NCBI RefSeq assembly: GCF_019038465.1
Contig: NZ_JAFKRH010000035.1
Coordinates: 1 to 64,000 of the forward strand
Length of the DNA: 64,000 bases
Source: Synechococcus sp. CCY 0621
Lineage (GTDB): Bacteria; Cyanobacteriota; Cyanobacteriia; PCC-6307; Cyanobiaceae
Direction of reading: 5' to 3'
Shown here: positions 44,848-54,313 of the stretch, in pieces
Numbering within the stretch: the first letter of the stretch is position 1
How the letters are laid out: the number at the start of each line of letters is the position of its first letter
Notes under the pieces: model-generated
What the model saw: the letters and a program-made list of their open reading frames with translations, nothing else
Told to the model about the DNA's origin: nothing
The model's database searches: none
Program-made: the position numbers and the translations under genes

Positions 44848-46932
44848 TCATCTGACCATCGCCGCCACGTTGCCGCCATCGACGGTGAGCACAGCGCCGG
44901 TGGTGCGCTCCATGCGGGCCAGGGCGACGAAGGCGTCGGCCACGTCGCTGGCGCGCACCTCGGCCCCCAGCAGGTTGCCGGCCATGTAGAGCTCCTCGCT
45001 GAGGCCGCGGGCGGCGGAGCGCTCCTTGATCATGGTGTCGTCGAGCAGGCCGGAGCGGATGCGGTCGGCGTTGATGGCGTTCACCCGCACGCCCGCTTCG
45101 CCTTCTTCGAGGGCGTACTGGCGCACCAGGGCCAGCAGGGCCGCCTTGCTGATGCCGTAGGCGCCGAAGTTGGGGCCGGGGTTGAGGGCCTGCTTGCTGA
45201 CGTTGAACAGCAGCTGGCCGCCCAGGCCCTGGGCGCGGAACACCGCCAGGGCGGCCTGGGCCACGCTCTGGTGGGCGAAGAAGTTGAGCTCGAAGCTGGC
45301 CCGCAGGTCGTCGTCGGCCAGGGTGGCCATCGGGCCGGTCCAGGCGGCGCCGGCATTGCTCACCACGATGTCGAGGCCGCCGAAGTGGGCCGTCACCGCC
45401 GCGATGGCGGCCTGCACCGCTGCCGGGTCGGTGACATCGCAGGCGGTGCCGAGGGCCCGCTTGCCGCAGGAGGCCGCCACCGCTTCGGCGGCGTCCTGGT
45501 GGAGATCGAGCACGGCCACCTCGGCCCCGGCGGCGGCGAAGGCCCGGGCGGTGGCCGCACCGATGGCCCCGGCCGCTCCGGTGACCAGCACCACCTGGCG
45601 GGCCAGGGGCTTCTCGGCCGCCTTGCCGAGCTTGGCCTGCTCCAGGCTCCAGTACTCCATGGCGAAGGTGTCGGCCTCGTTGACGGGCGCGAAGCGGCCG
45701 ATGGCTTCGGCCGCCAGCAGGGTCTGGGCCCAGGCCTCGGCGATGTCGGCCACGGTGGCCGCCTCGGCGGCCGACTTGCCGATGCCCACCAGCCCCAGGC
45801 CCGGGATCACCGCCACCCGCGGCAGGGGATCGAGCGCCTTTTTGACGCCCCCGGCGGCGGCGTTCTGGCGCTGGAAGTAGGCGCGGTAGTCGGTGGCGTA
45901 GGCCTCCAGGGCTTGCTCAAGGGAGCGGCCCCAGGCGGCCAGGGCGTGGCCGTCGCCGCCGGTCGGCAGCGGCGGCAGCACCAGGGGCCGGGCCTTGGTG
46001 CGGATCACGTGGTCGGGGGTGGCGACGCCGCGGCCGGCCCAGTCCGGCAGTCGGGCGTCGTCGCTGATGGCGCGGGCCAGGGGGGTGTCGCGCAGCGCCA
46101 GGATCCAGTGGGGACGGACGCCGGCGGCGACGGCGGCCCGGCCCAGGGCGCCCCGCAGCATCGGCAGCACCGCCGCCGAAGGGGCCGGGCGCTCCGGCAC
46201 GGCCACGGCATGGAGCGAGCGCTCCCCCCGGGCCAGGCGCTCCTCGGCCCGCCGCACCAGGTCGATCATCCGGTCGTAGCTCTGCTCGGCCGTCGCCCCG
46301 AAGGAGAACAGGCCGTGCTGCAGCAGCACCATGCCCTCGGGCTCAGTGCCGCCGGCCGCCGCGGCCTCATAGGCCAGGGCCGCCGCCTTGGCCAGGGCGA
46401 AACCGGGCATCACGTAGGGCACCAGGGCCACCCGCTCGCCGTAGACCTCGCGGCACACCTCGGCCGCATCGGGCTGGTCGGCCAGGGCCAGCAGGGCGAT
46501 CGAGTGGGTGTGGTCGACGAAGCTGTGGGGCAGGAAGGCGTGCAGCAGCGCCTCCACCGAGGGGTTGGGGGCGGCCGGATCGATCAGGTTCTGGCGCTGG
46601 GCCGCCACCATCGCCTCGTCGCTGAGGGCGTCGAGGACCCGCAGGGCCTGCAGGGGCTCCAGGCGCACCGCCGGATGGCCCGGCGGCTCGATCGTGCCCA
46701 GGTCCCAGCCCGATCCCTTGACGCACAGCACCCGGATCGGCTCGCCCAGCAGCCCGTGCACGGTGGTCTTCACCGAGGTGTTGCCGCCGCCGTGCAGCAC
46801 CAGCTCGGGGTCGGCCCCCAGCAGCCGGGCCGAGTAGGTGCGCAGGGCCAGGTCTTCGTTCACACCCTGGTCGCCGTAGCGGGCGATCGCCTCGCAGGCG
46901 GCGGCATCCGACCAGCGATGTTGCACGGCCAT
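44848..46932 (-). CDS. bifunctional aldolase / short-chain dehydrogenase (RhaD-SDR fusion)
   Basis: This 694-residue fusion has an N-terminal class II aldolase/adducin domain (HGGGNTSVKTTVHGL, and histidines in VDHTHSIALLAL) and a C-terminal SDR domain. The SDR part has VTGAAGAIGAATARAF (NAD-binding), SNAGAAW and the catalytic pair in YGISKAAL. The family (YuxG-like) is annotated as rhamnulose-1-phosphate aldolase/lactaldehyde dehydrogenase. No sugar kinase or isomerase gene is near, so the natural substrate is uncertain. The ATG at 46932 gives the usual start MAVQHRWSDAAA. Confidence 0.9.
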   Translation of the reverse strand: MAVQHRWSDAAACEAIARYGDQGVNEDLALRTYSARLLGADPELVLHGGGNTSVKTTVHGLLGEPIRVLCVKGSGWDLGTIEPPGHPAVRLEPLQALRVLDALSDEAMVAAQRQNLIDPAAPNPSVEALLHAFLPHSFVDHTHSIALLALADQPDAAEVCREVYGERVALVPYVMPGFALAKAAALAYEAAAAGGTEPEGMVLLQHGLFSFGATAEQSYDRMIDLVRRAEERLARGERSLHAVAVPERPAPSAAVLPMLRGALGRAAVAAGVRPHWILALRDTPLARAISDDARLPDWAGRGVATPDHVIRTKARPLVLPPLPTGGDGHALAAWGRSLEQALEAYATDYRAYFQRQNAAAGGVKKALDPLPRVAVIPGLGLVGIGKSAAEAATVADIAEAWAQTLLAAEAIGRFAPVNEADTFAMEYWSLEQAKLGKAAEKPLARQVVLVTGAAGAIGAATARAFAAAGAEVAVLDLHQDAAEAVAASCGKRALGTACDVTDPAAVQAAIAAVTAHFGGLDIVVSNAGAAWTGPMATLADDDLRASFELNFFAHQSVAQAALAVFRAQGLGGQLLFNVSKQALNPGPNFGAYGISKAALLALVRQYALEEGEAGVRVNAINADRIRSGLLDDTMIKERSAARGLSEELYMAGNLLGAEVRASDVADAFVALARMERTTGAVLTVDGGNVAAMVR

Positions 46933-46990
46933 GGGGCGAAACGGGGACTCTGGGGGGAGACTACGGGGAGCGATCCTCCGGGGGCTGCCC

Positions 46991-47431
46991 GTGTCCATCC
47001 GCTGCCGCCGCCAGGACTGGAAGCCGTGGGCCGGCGGGGTGTTGCTGCCCCTGCTCCTGGCCATGGGGGTCGGGGTGGCGGCCCCCGCACCGGCCCAGAC
47101 GGTCCCACCCCAGATCCCCCGCGATGGCTGGAAGGACTGCGAGTACAACGACAAGCCCCTGGCCTGCGTGGATGCGCAGATCCCCGGCGGCCTGAAGATC
47201 CGCTGGAAGGACGGCCAGTCGATGACCTACCGGGCGGTGTCCGGCAAGGGCAAGGACGCCAATGGCAGCGACCTGCTGCGGGACCGGCTGGGGGGGATCT
47301 GGCGCCGGGAGCTGTTCGTGCAGGGCAACATCACCCTCACCAACGAGGCCAACGGCAATCGGATCTTCGTGCCGCTGCGCTTCCCCTGCAAACCGCCCCT
47401 GAAGGGGGAGGTGGGCTACTGCCGCTACTGA
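46991..47431 (+). CDS. hypothetical secreted protein
   Basis: The 146-residue product (GTG start) has a signal peptide (GGVLLPLLLAMGVGVAAPAPAQ) and a mature domain with cysteines in DCEYNDKPLACVD and near the end (FPCKPPLKGEVGYCRY). It resembles exported cyanobacterial proteins of unknown function. It is divergent from the aldolase/SDR gene and 11 bases upstream of the oxidoreductase gene. Confidence 0.7.
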   Translation: MSIRCRRQDWKPWAGGVLLPLLLAMGVGVAAPAPAQTVPPQIPRDGWKDCEYNDKPLACVDAQIPGGLKIRWKDGQSMTYRAVSGKGKDANGSDLLRDRLGGIWRRELFVQGNITLTNEANGNRIFVPLRFPCKPPLKGEVGYCRY

Positions 47432-47442
47432 CCCCGCCCGCC

Positions 47443-48438
47443 ATGAGAGCGATTCTCGCCACCCCGGCCCTGGTGGACACGGAGCTGCCGGAGCCCGTCC
47501 CCGGCCCCCTCGACCTGCTGGTGCGGATCGAGGCGGTGGCGGTGAACCCGATCGACACCAAGCTGCGGGCCGCCGTGGGCGAAGGGGATCCCCCTCGGCA
47601 GCTGGGCTGGGACGCCGCCGGGGTGGTGGCGGCGGTGGGGGAGCGGGTGGGCCGCTTCCGGGTGGGGGATGGGGTGATGTTCGCCGGCGATGCGGGACGG
47701 GCCGGCTGCTACGCCGAAGCCGTGCTGGTGGACGAGCGGCTGGTGGGCCGCAAACCGGCACAGCTCTCCTGGGCCGAGTCGGCCAGCGTGCCGCTGACGG
47801 GGCTGACGGCCTGGGAGGCCCTGTTCGAGCGGCTCGACCTTGATCCAGCCGGTGGCGGGGGCGGCAAGGGCCCCAGCCTGCTGATCCTCGGCGGCGCCGG
47901 CGGGGTGGGCTCGATCGCCATACAGCTGGCCCGCCGGGCCGGGGCCGTGGTGGTCGCCAGCGCCTCGCGCCCCGAAAGTGCCGCCTGGGTGCGGGAGCTG
48001 GGGGCCCACCACGTCGTCGACCACCACCGGCCCCTGGCGCCCCAGCTGGCCGCCCTGGGCTTCGAGGTGGTGGACCGGATCGCCAACTTCAGCGACACCG
48101 ACGCCTACTGGGAGGTGATGGCCGAACTCATCGCACCGCTGGGGTCGATCGTGGCGATCGTGGGCAACCGCCGCCCCCTCGACCTCAACCGGCTCAAGGC
48201 CAAGAGCGTGACTTTCGCCTGGGAGTTCATGTTCAGCCGCTCCCAGTTCCAGACCGCCGACATGGGGCGGCAGGGGCAGATCCTCGACCGGCTCGCCGAG
48301 CTGCTGGAGGCCGGCGAGCTGCGTCCCACCCTGGGCCGCACCCTCAGCCCCATCAACGCCGCCAACCTGGAGATCGCCCACGCCCAGCTGGCCACCGGCA
48401 GCACGATCGGCAAGGTCGCTTTGGTGGGCTGGGGCTAG
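47443..48438 (+). CDS. quinone-oxidoreductase-like MDR dehydrogenase
   Basis: This 331-residue protein has a GroES-like N-terminal domain (VAVNPIDTKLRAA, GWDAAGVVAAVG) and an NAD(P)-binding domain (LILGGAGGVGSIAIQLARRAG). The zinc ligands of true alcohol dehydrogenases are missing, so it belongs to the zinc-independent MDR quinone/enone reductases. Its TAG stop and that of the convergent methyltransferase share CTAG (48435-48438). Confidence 0.9.
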   Translation: MRAILATPALVDTELPEPVPGPLDLLVRIEAVAVNPIDTKLRAAVGEGDPPRQLGWDAAGVVAAVGERVGRFRVGDGVMFAGDAGRAGCYAEAVLVDERLVGRKPAQLSWAESASVPLTGLTAWEALFERLDLDPAGGGGGKGPSLLILGGAGGVGSIAIQLARRAGAVVVASASRPESAAWVRELGAHHVVDHHRPLAPQLAALGFEVVDRIANFSDTDAYWEVMAELIAPLGSIVAIVGNRRPLDLNRLKAKSVTFAWEFMFSRSQFQTADMGRQGQILDRLAELLEAGELRPTLGRTLSPINAANLEIAHAQLATGSTIGKVALVGWG

Positions 48439-49400
48439 GCCAGCCGCGCCACCAGCACCCGGTGGCGGGGGTCGCAGGCCTGGCGGCGCACGTCGCGGAA
48501 GCCGGCCTGCTCCAGGGTCCTGGGCAGATCGAGGCTGAAGTAGTCCGCCAGGTAGGGCTCGGTGCTCTTGAGCAGGGTGGCGATCGGCGCCGGCAGGCGG
48601 CGGATCACATCTGAATCGGGGTCCTGATCCACCAGGGCCACCACCCCGCCGGGCCGCAGCAGCCGGGCCGCCTCACGCAGCACCGCCCGGGTGGCCTCCA
48701 TGGGCAGCTCGTGGCAGACGAACTGGAGCGTGATCAGATCGACGCTGGCCGCCGGCAGGCCTGTGGCCTCGGCGGCGGCGTGGTGCCAGCGACGGATGCG
48801 CCCATCAGGATCACGGACCCTGGCCACAGCCAGCATCTGGGGGGAGAGGTCGAGGCCGTCGACGGCGACGCCTGTGCCCTCACGCCGCTCCAGCCAGTCC
48901 TTGAGGGCCAGGGTGCCGACGCCCACCGAGCAGCCGATGTCGAGGGCACTGCGCACCGGGCCGGCGAGGCTGGGCTCGATCGCGGCGAAGATCGCGTCCC
49001 TCAGCCGCCGCTGGGCGTCCTGGGGCTCAAGGGTTTCCCCCGGCCACACCCGCAGGGCCATGGCATCGGTGGCCTGCTCCGCCTCGCCGGCCGCCTGCCA
49101 GCAGAGGTTGCCCTCCTGGTAGGCGTGGAAGCGGGCCCGGTAGTAGGCCGGCGTGGCAGTGGCCGCATCCGTGCTGCTGGCCAGCAGCGGCTCGGCCTGG
49201 CGCACCAGCTCCTCGCGCCGGGCCCGCCAGGCGATGCCGCGGCGCTCGGCGGTGCGGATGATCAGCTGGCGGGCCTGCAGGAACAGCAGCCGCCGCAGGG
49301 GCTCGACCGCCAGCAGCCGGTCGATCAGCCAGCCGAGGGGATGGCGCGAGGCCACCCAGTTGGGGGGCGGAGCCGGGGCGGCTGGCTGGGCCTGGGCCAT
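48435..49400 (-). CDS. class I SAM-dependent methyltransferase
   Basis: This 321-residue protein has a 130-residue helical N-terminal part and then a Rossmann methyltransferase: SALDIGCSVGVGTLAL (motif I), VDGLDLSPQMLAVAR (motif II), LITLQFVCHELP (motif IV) and LRPGGVVALVDQD (post-motif). The substrate is unknown. The frame is open to 49493, but the ATG at 49400 is the first that avoids the low-complexity leader. Confidence 0.85.
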   Translation of the reverse strand: MAQAQPAAPAPPPNWVASRHPLGWLIDRLLAVEPLRRLLFLQARQLIIRTAERRGIAWRARREELVRQAEPLLASSTDAATATPAYYRARFHAYQEGNLCWQAAGEAEQATDAMALRVWPGETLEPQDAQRRLRDAIFAAIEPSLAGPVRSALDIGCSVGVGTLALKDWLERREGTGVAVDGLDLSPQMLAVARVRDPDGRIRRWHHAAAEATGLPAASVDLITLQFVCHELPMEATRAVLREAARLLRPGGVVALVDQDPDSDVIRRLPAPIATLLKSTEPYLADYFSLDLPRTLEQAGFRDVRRQACDPRHRVLVARLA

Positions 49401-49496
49401 GGCGACGGAGCGGCGGAGGCGGAGGTGGGAGCCCATTCTCGCCGCAGTCAGCCCAGCTGAATCGGGGTAACGTCCCTGCGACCTTGCAAGCAAGCC

Positions 49497-49925
49497 ATGG
49501 ATTGGCGTCCCCGTCTGCTGGCCCTCTCCACCTCGTTGCTGGTGGGCGCTGGCGCCCTGGTCGGCGGCGCCGCCCTGGCCACACCGGCCGGATCCCTGCT
49601 CAAGGGCCTGGCGCTGCCGCTGCCCAAACCGGCGGCCAGCCTGTTCGCCGCCAATGCCATCGGCCAGACCAGCCTCAACACCCAGCTGCCCGGCAAGCCC
49701 GAGGAGCTGCTCACCAAGGTGAAGGCATCGCTGGCCAAGCAGGGCTACAGCGAGCGCAAGATCAACACCGTGGTCGGCCCGTGGGGCTTCAACCTGGTGC
49801 TGGATCCCCCGTCCGGCACCAAGGTGGATGGCACCGCTGAGGGCAAGGCGGCCGCCCTGGTGCTCCAGGCCACCGCCATCGGCCCTAACCAGCTCAACCT
49901 CAACGTCCGCTTCGAAGGGCTCTGA
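49497..49925 (+). CDS. hypothetical secreted protein
   Basis: The 142-residue product has a signal peptide (LALSTSLLVGAGALVGGAALA) and a mature part with KPEELLTKVKASLAKQGYSERKINTVVGPWGFNL and a final strand LNLNVRFEGL. I do not recognise a family. It is divergent from the methyltransferase and convergent with the PIN-domain gene, five bases apart. Confidence 0.65.
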   Translation: MDWRPRLLALSTSLLVGAGALVGGAALATPAGSLLKGLALPLPKPAASLFAANAIGQTSLNTQLPGKPEELLTKVKASLAKQGYSERKINTVVGPWGFNLVLDPPSGTKVDGTAEGKAAALVLQATAIGPNQLNLNVRFEGL

Positions 49926-49929
49926 GGGG

Positions 49930-50379
49930 TCAAGGGCCCGGTAGGGACAGCCATGACAGGCCTTTGAACCGGCCGAAGTCCTGATCGAAGCTCACCAGCC
50001 GCCAGCCCCCGGAGATGGCCAGGGCGGCCAGATGCACGTCCGTGCAGAGCCGGGCCGGCCACGGATCCTGGCTGAGAAGATGGCGGAACACGGGCCAGCT
50101 GGCGGCGGCCTCGTCCACCAGCCTCACCCCCGGCTGCTGCAGGAACGCCGCCTGAACGTCGCTGGCCTGGCGAAGGCTGAGCACCGCATCCCCCATCACC
50201 CGAGGCTGGCTGAGCAGGCGCACCAGAACGAGAGCGGTCACGGTGGTGAACAGCACGGTGTCGGCCGCCGCCACCTCCCAGTAGCGACAAGCAGCGGCGT
50301 GGTGCCTGTGGCCACGCCAGACCAGCGCCAACCAGAGGTTGAGATCGGGCAGATCCGCCGGCGCCTGCAGGGGAGTCAT
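49930..50379 (-). CDS. vapC: PIN-domain toxin (VapC-like)
   Basis: This 149-residue PIN-domain ribonuclease starts with the first acidic site in DLPDLNLWLALVWRGHRHH and ends with TDVHLAALAISGGWRLVSFDQDFGRF, which holds the last two Asp of the active site. The central Glu of many PIN domains (near VTALVLVRLL) is not obvious, as in some VapC subfamilies. Its ATG overlaps the stop of the antitoxin gene, the standard VapBC arrangement. Targets are usually tRNA or rRNA; here it is not known. Confidence 0.85.
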   Translation of the reverse strand: MTPLQAPADLPDLNLWLALVWRGHRHHAAACRYWEVAAADTVLFTTVTALVLVRLLSQPRVMGDAVLSLRQASDVQAAFLQQPGVRLVDEAAASWPVFRHLLSQDPWPARLCTDVHLAALAISGGWRLVSFDQDFGRFKGLSWLSLPGP

Positions 50380-50621
50380 TCCTCCTCCAGCAGGGCGAAC
50401 AGGCCAGCGTTGGACAACTGATCCGGCCGCAGGGGCAGCTCAGCATCGATCCGCGGCAGATCGGCGGCCCGGCGGGTCGGGGTGTCGCGGCCGTGGCCCG
50501 GGGCCTCCAGACCCTGTTCCACAAAGGAACACAGCAACTGCTTGAGCGTGGTGCCCTCGAGTGCCGCCCTGGCCTTGAGGCGCGCGAACAGGGGATCGGG
50601 CAGCTCCAGGGTGGTGCGCAC
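50376..50621 (-). CDS. vapB: VapB-like antitoxin
   Basis: This 81-residue protein begins (GTG) MRTTLELPDPLFARLKARAA, a ribbon-helix-helix DNA-binding motif, followed by LEGTTLKQLLCSFVEQGL and a C-terminal part that should wrap the toxin (PLRPDQLSNAGLFALLEEE). It overlaps vapC by four bases and is transcribed first. The start was chosen because the RHH fold begins here. Two further GTG codons upstream coincide with repeated TGCGCA sites that look like operator DNA. Confidence 0.8.
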   Translation of the reverse strand: MRTTLELPDPLFARLKARAALEGTTLKQLLCSFVEQGLEAPGHGRDTPTRRAADLPRIDAELPLRPDQLSNAGLFALLEEE

Positions 50622-50656
50622 GGCCAGGCGAACGGAGATGCGCACTTTAATGCGCA
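50615..50656 (-). promoter_or_regulatory. putative VapB operator: three TGCGCA palindromes on a 12-bp register
   Basis: TGCGCA (self-complementary) occurs at 50615-50620, 50639-50644 and 50651-50656, i.e. 24 and 12 bases apart. They span the proposed vapB start and the region just upstream. The last two flank CTTTAA, on the minus strand TTAAAG, a possible -10. This spacing suits RHH dimers on one DNA face. Confidence 0.45.
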
Positions 50657-50720
50657 CACGATGCAATGGGCCGCTAGTGACAAGCAGCGCGATCCAGGCA
50701 GCCAATGCCAAGGTGGCCCC

Positions 50721-51140
50721 ATGGACAGCAAGCCAGCCCCCAACTGGTGGGCCCGTAACTGGAAATGGCTGGTGCCGGCCGGCTGCCTCACCGGCCTGGC
50801 CGGGGTTGCGGGCTTCATCGCCCTGATCGTGGGCCTCGTGTTCGGGCTGATCAAGTCGTCGACGCCCTACCAGCAGGCCCTGGCCAAGGCCCAGAAGGAT
50901 CCCGTGGTCATCAGCCGGCTGGGCACGCCGATCAACGGGGGCTTGCTGGTGTCCGGCAGCGTCAATCTCTCCGGTGGCACGGGCCAGGCCAACCTGGCCA
51001 TTCCCCTGCAGGGGTCGAGGGGCAGCGGCACCCTCTACGTGGAGGCCCGCCAGAGCGCCGGCACCTGGACCTACTCCACCCTGACGGTCCAGCCCGATGG
51101 CTCCGGAGAGCCGATCAGCCTGCTGCGGCCCTCGCTCTGA
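50721..51140 (+). CDS. Coa1-like (cytochrome oxidase assembly) membrane protein
   Basis: This 139-residue protein has one N-terminal transmembrane helix (LVPAGCLTGLAGVAGFIALIVGLVFGL) followed by YQQALAKAQKDPVVISRLGTPI, the helix-turn pattern of the Coa1/TIM21-like family. Its beta-rich end is ANLAIPLQGSRGSGTLYVEA. In mitochondria Coa1 helps assemble cytochrome c oxidase; in bacteria the role is unproven. ATG at 50721 was chosen; the open frame extends upstream into the vapB control region. Confidence 0.72.
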   Translation: MDSKPAPNWWARNWKWLVPAGCLTGLAGVAGFIALIVGLVFGLIKSSTPYQQALAKAQKDPVVISRLGTPINGGLLVSGSVNLSGGTGQANLAIPLQGSRGSGTLYVEARQSAGTWTYSTLTVQPDGSGEPISLLRPSL

Positions 51141-51147
51141 AGCCGGC

Positions 51148-52260
51148 TCAGCCCGCGGCCACCGGGGCGGCGTAGAGCGCCTGAAGGCCCGCCTCACTGG
51201 CCGGGGCCACGCCCCGCTCGGTGATCAGGGCCGTCACCAGCCGGGCGGGGGTGACATCGAAGGCGGGGTTGAAGCCGTCGCTGCCATCGGGCACCAACTG
51301 CACGCTGGTGGGCTCCCCCGCGGCAGGCTTGCCGGCGATGCGGGTCACCTCCAGGGGGGAGCGGGCCTCGATCGGGATCTCCTTCACCCCGTCGGCGATC
51401 GACCAGTCGATGGTGGAGGCGGGCAGGGCCACATAGAAGGGCACGCCGTTGTCGTGGGCGGCCAGGGCCTTGAGGTAGGTGCCGATCTTGTTGCAGACAT
51501 CGCCGCAGCGGGTGGTGCGGTCGGTGCCGACGATCACCGCATCCACCTGGCCGTGCTGCATGAGGTGCCCGCCGGCGTTGTCGACGATCACGGTGTGGGG
51601 CACACCTTCCCGGCCCAGCTCGAAGGCCGTCAGGCTGGCCCCCTGGTTACGGGGCCGGGTCTCGTCGACCCAGACGTGGATCGGCAGGCCGGAGCGGTGC
51701 GCCTTGTAGATCGGCGCCAGGGCCGTGCCCCAGTCGACCGTCGCCAGCCAGCCGGCATTGCAGTGGGTGAGCACGTTCAGGGGCTGGCCGCGGCGCTCCT
51801 CGGGGCGCCGGGCGGCGATCTCCTGGAACAGGCGCAGGCCGTGGTCGCCGATCGCCTCGCACATGGCCACGTCCTCCTCGGCGATGGCGGCCGCCTCGGC
51901 CTTGGCCGCCTCGGCGCGCTGCTCCGCTGCCAGGGGCAGCACCGTGGCCCGCACCCGCTCCAGGGCCCAGCGCAGGTTGATGGCGGTGGGGCGGGTGGCA
52001 TCGAGGCGCTCGAAGGCCGCGGCCAGGGAGGCGTCGGAGGGATCGGCCTGCAGGGCCAGCATCAGCCCGTAGGCCCCGGTGACGCCGATCAGGGGCGCCC
52101 CCCGCACCACCATGGTGACGATCGCCTCGGCCGCTTCCTCGACGCTGCTGAGCGAACGGGTGACGAAGCGGTGCGGCAGCAGGGTCTGGTCGATCACACC
52201 GACCGAGCGGCCGCCCTCCTCCAGCCAGATGGTGCGCCAGGGCCTGCCGTCGATGTTCAT
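51148..52260 (-). CDS. mtnA: S-methyl-5-thioribose-1-phosphate isomerase
   Basis: This 370-residue enzyme of methionine salvage converts methylthioribose-1-phosphate to the ribulose form. Motifs include [33 protein letters not shown] (catalytic Cys), [42 protein letters not shown] (catalytic Asp) and TIDWSI. The ATG at 52260 gives the typical [15 protein letters not shown] start. Other salvage genes are not in the window. Confidence 0.96.
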   Translation of the reverse strand: MNIDGRPWRTIWLEEGGRSVGVIDQTLLPHRFVTRSLSSVEEAAEAIVTMVVRGAPLIGVTGAYGLMLALQADPSDASLAAAFERLDATRPTAINLRWALERVRATVLPLAAEQRAEAAKAEAAAIAEEDVAMCEAIGDHGLRLFQEIAARRPEERRGQPLNVLTHCNAGWLATVDWGTALAPIYKAHRSGLPIHVWVDETRPRNQGASLTAFELGREGVPHTVIVDNAGGHLMQHGQVDAVIVGTDRTTRCGDVCNKIGTYLKALAAHDNGVPFYVALPASTIDWSIADGVKEIPIEARSPLEVTRIAGKPAAGEPTSVQLVPDGSDGFNPAFDVTPARLVTALITERGVAPASEAGLQALYAAPVAAG

Positions 52261-52358
52261 GGTCGTGGAAGCAGCAGAGAGATGGTTCCGATCATCCCTG
52301 CCGGCAGGGAAGGGCCGACCCAGGGCGATAGTTTGAAGCCCTTCGTTGAGCGCCGACG

Positions 52359-52565
52359 GTGCATTCACGACCTGCCCTTGTTGGACTCGGTCTTCTGGTC
52401 GGCCTCCTGGGCGCCTGCGGTTCCGCTCCAGCCGCGAAGGTCGTGGCGCCTGCTCCGGCGGAATCGCCGCTGCTGGCTCCGATGAACAAGGCCAGGCAGG
52501 CCGTGGATCAGGTCAATGCCGCCCAGGATCAGCACGACAAGGCGATCGAGAACGCCCACCAGTAA
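52359..52565 (+). CDS. small lipoprotein
   Basis: The 68-residue product (GTG start) has a lipobox LLGAC at about residue 20, an Ala/Pro-rich linker, then a helix ([21 protein letters not shown]). This looks like a short outer-membrane-type or periplasmic helical lipoprotein. It is divergent from mtnA. Function unknown. Confidence 0.6.
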   Translation: MHSRPALVGLGLLVGLLGACGSAPAAKVVAPAPAESPLLAPMNKARQAVDQVNAAQDQHDKAIENAHQ

Positions 52566-52620
52566 GGCCCCGCGTGTCCTCCAGGGTTCCGCGACGGCGC
52601 TGCAACGAAGGCGCCGAAGT

Positions 52621-54225
52621 TCAGGGGCGCCCACCCAGAGTTGGGGCATCACGGCCCAGCAGCTCCCGGGTCAGGGCCCGGAAGCGGGCGGGCTCGAGAT
52701 CCCCGAGGGCCTCGCCGCGGCGGCTGCGCCAGGCGTGCCAGCCCAGCAGCGGCACCAGCCGGTTGTGGGCGGCCAGATCCAACGGGAACGCCAGCGACGC
52801 CACCGTCCGGGGGGCCGGCAGCGGCCCGCGGCGGGCCTCCAGCAGCGCAGCGATGGCGACGAGGTCTTCGTCCCGGCCGCTGGCGCCGAGGATCTCCAGG
52901 CCCACGGGCAGGCCGCGGTCATCGAGGACCACCGGCAGGGCCACCGCCGGCAGGCCGCTGGTGCTGCTCACCATGCAGGTGATCACGGGCGAGGGCTGCC
53001 GCTGGGCACCGCCGCGCCGATCGCTCAGCAGCAGCAAACCGTCGAGGCGCTGGGCGACCAGGGCCTGCTCCAGCCGCCGCCGGTTGGCGGCCATCTGCCG
53101 GCGCACCCGCGCCTCCGCAGCCGGATCGCTGGCCATCAGGTCGCGGCATTCGGCCGGGGTCCATTCCGGCGGCAGGCGACCGGAACCGCAGATGTCATCC
53201 CAGCTGCGCCGGCTGGCGGGGTAGCGGGCCAGCTGGGCGTCGATGCGGCGCCCTGACCCCTTGACGAACGCCGGGCCCAGTCGGGTGTCGAGCCCCGGCA
53301 CCACCAGCGCCTCGACCACCTCCGCTCCGGCCGCCCGCAGCAGCGCCACCGCCTGGCGCAGCGCCACCGACGCCGCCTCAGTGGTGGGCGCCAGGTCCTG
53401 GTCGCCCGCGCGGGCCAGCACCGCCAGCCGCCGGCCGCGCAGATCCGCAGGGGCCAGCGCCCGCTCAGGCCGCCAGGTGGGATCAAGCACCGACAGGCCC
53501 CGGGCCAGCAGGCCCAGGTCGCGGGCGATCAGCCCCGGGGTGCCGTTGACGAAGCCGAGCGGCAGCAGGCCGGCGCTGGAGAAGCGCCCCTGGGTGGGCC
53601 GCAGCGTCACGGCGCCGTTGTAGACGGCCGGCAGGCGCAGGGAGCCGCAGTTGTCGCTGCCGAGGGCCAGGGGCACGAAGCCCGCCGCCACAGCCACGGC
53701 GGAACCGGAGGAGGAGCCCCCCGGACTGAGCCAAGGGTCGTAGGCGTTGCCAACCCGCCCCGCCGCCCCCGACAGCCCGCGGATGCCGAAGGCGAACTCG
53801 TCCATGGTGGTGGTGCCGACCACGATCGCCCCGGCGGCCCTCAGCCGGGCCACCGCCTCGGCATCGGCGGCCGGCTGGTTGCCCAGCAGGGCCAGGGAAC
53901 CGGCCGCCATCGGCTGGTCGGCCGTGGCGAAGTTGTCCTTGACCGCCAGCGGCAGGCAGTCGAGGGCACCGGCGGGGGCGCCCGCCGCCCGGGCGCGATC
54001 GAGGGCGGCGGCCTGCTCGAGGGCGTAGGGATTGAGCTGCTGGAAGGCGTTGAGCGGCGGCCCGGAGCCGGTAGCCAGGTTGCGGCCCAGGATCTCCGCC
54101 TGCACCGCGCGGATCCGGGCCTCGCAGCTGGGCGCGGGTGACGGGGCCGGAGCCGCCGGGGCGGCCGACGGAGACAGGGAGAGCAGCGCCGTCAGCGCGA
54201 GGGCAAACCCGACACGGTCATCCAC
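52621..54225 (-). CDS. secreted amidase-signature family hydrolase
   Basis: This 534-residue protein has an N-terminal signal peptide (VGFALALTALLSLSPSAAPAAP) and an amidase-signature core. The catalytic Lys is in LPLAVKDNFATADQP and the Gly/Ser-rich loop is SPGGSSSGSAVAVAAG, followed by LGSDNCGSLRLPA with the Ser nucleophile region. The triad is Lys-cisSer-Ser. Extracellular members degrade amides or release ammonia, but the substrate is unknown. GTG at 54225 is the start that leaves the signal peptide at the N-terminus and does not overlap the divergent antiporter gene at 54314. Confidence 0.88.
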   Translation of the reverse strand: MDDRVGFALALTALLSLSPSAAPAAPAPSPAPSCEARIRAVQAEILGRNLATGSGPPLNAFQQLNPYALEQAAALDRARAAGAPAGALDCLPLAVKDNFATADQPMAAGSLALLGNQPAADAEAVARLRAAGAIVVGTTTMDEFAFGIRGLSGAAGRVGNAYDPWLSPGGSSSGSAVAVAAGFVPLALGSDNCGSLRLPAVYNGAVTLRPTQGRFSSAGLLPLGFVNGTPGLIARDLGLLARGLSVLDPTWRPERALAPADLRGRRLAVLARAGDQDLAPTTEAASVALRQAVALLRAAGAEVVEALVVPGLDTRLGPAFVKGSGRRIDAQLARYPASRRSWDDICGSGRLPPEWTPAECRDLMASDPAAEARVRRQMAANRRRLEQALVAQRLDGLLLLSDRRGGAQRQPSPVITCMVSSTSGLPAVALPVVLDDRGLPVGLEILGASGRDEDLVAIAALLEARRGPLPAPRTVASLAFPLDLAAHNRLVPLLGWHAWRSRRGEALGDLEPARFRALTRELLGRDAPTLGGRP

Positions 54226-54313
54226 GATCCACCCGGGCACGAGCCTGCCGCCGCAGGACCCAATAATGGGGCTCCGCGATTGATCCCAGCGGACCGAAGA
54301 ACCCAACCCCGCG

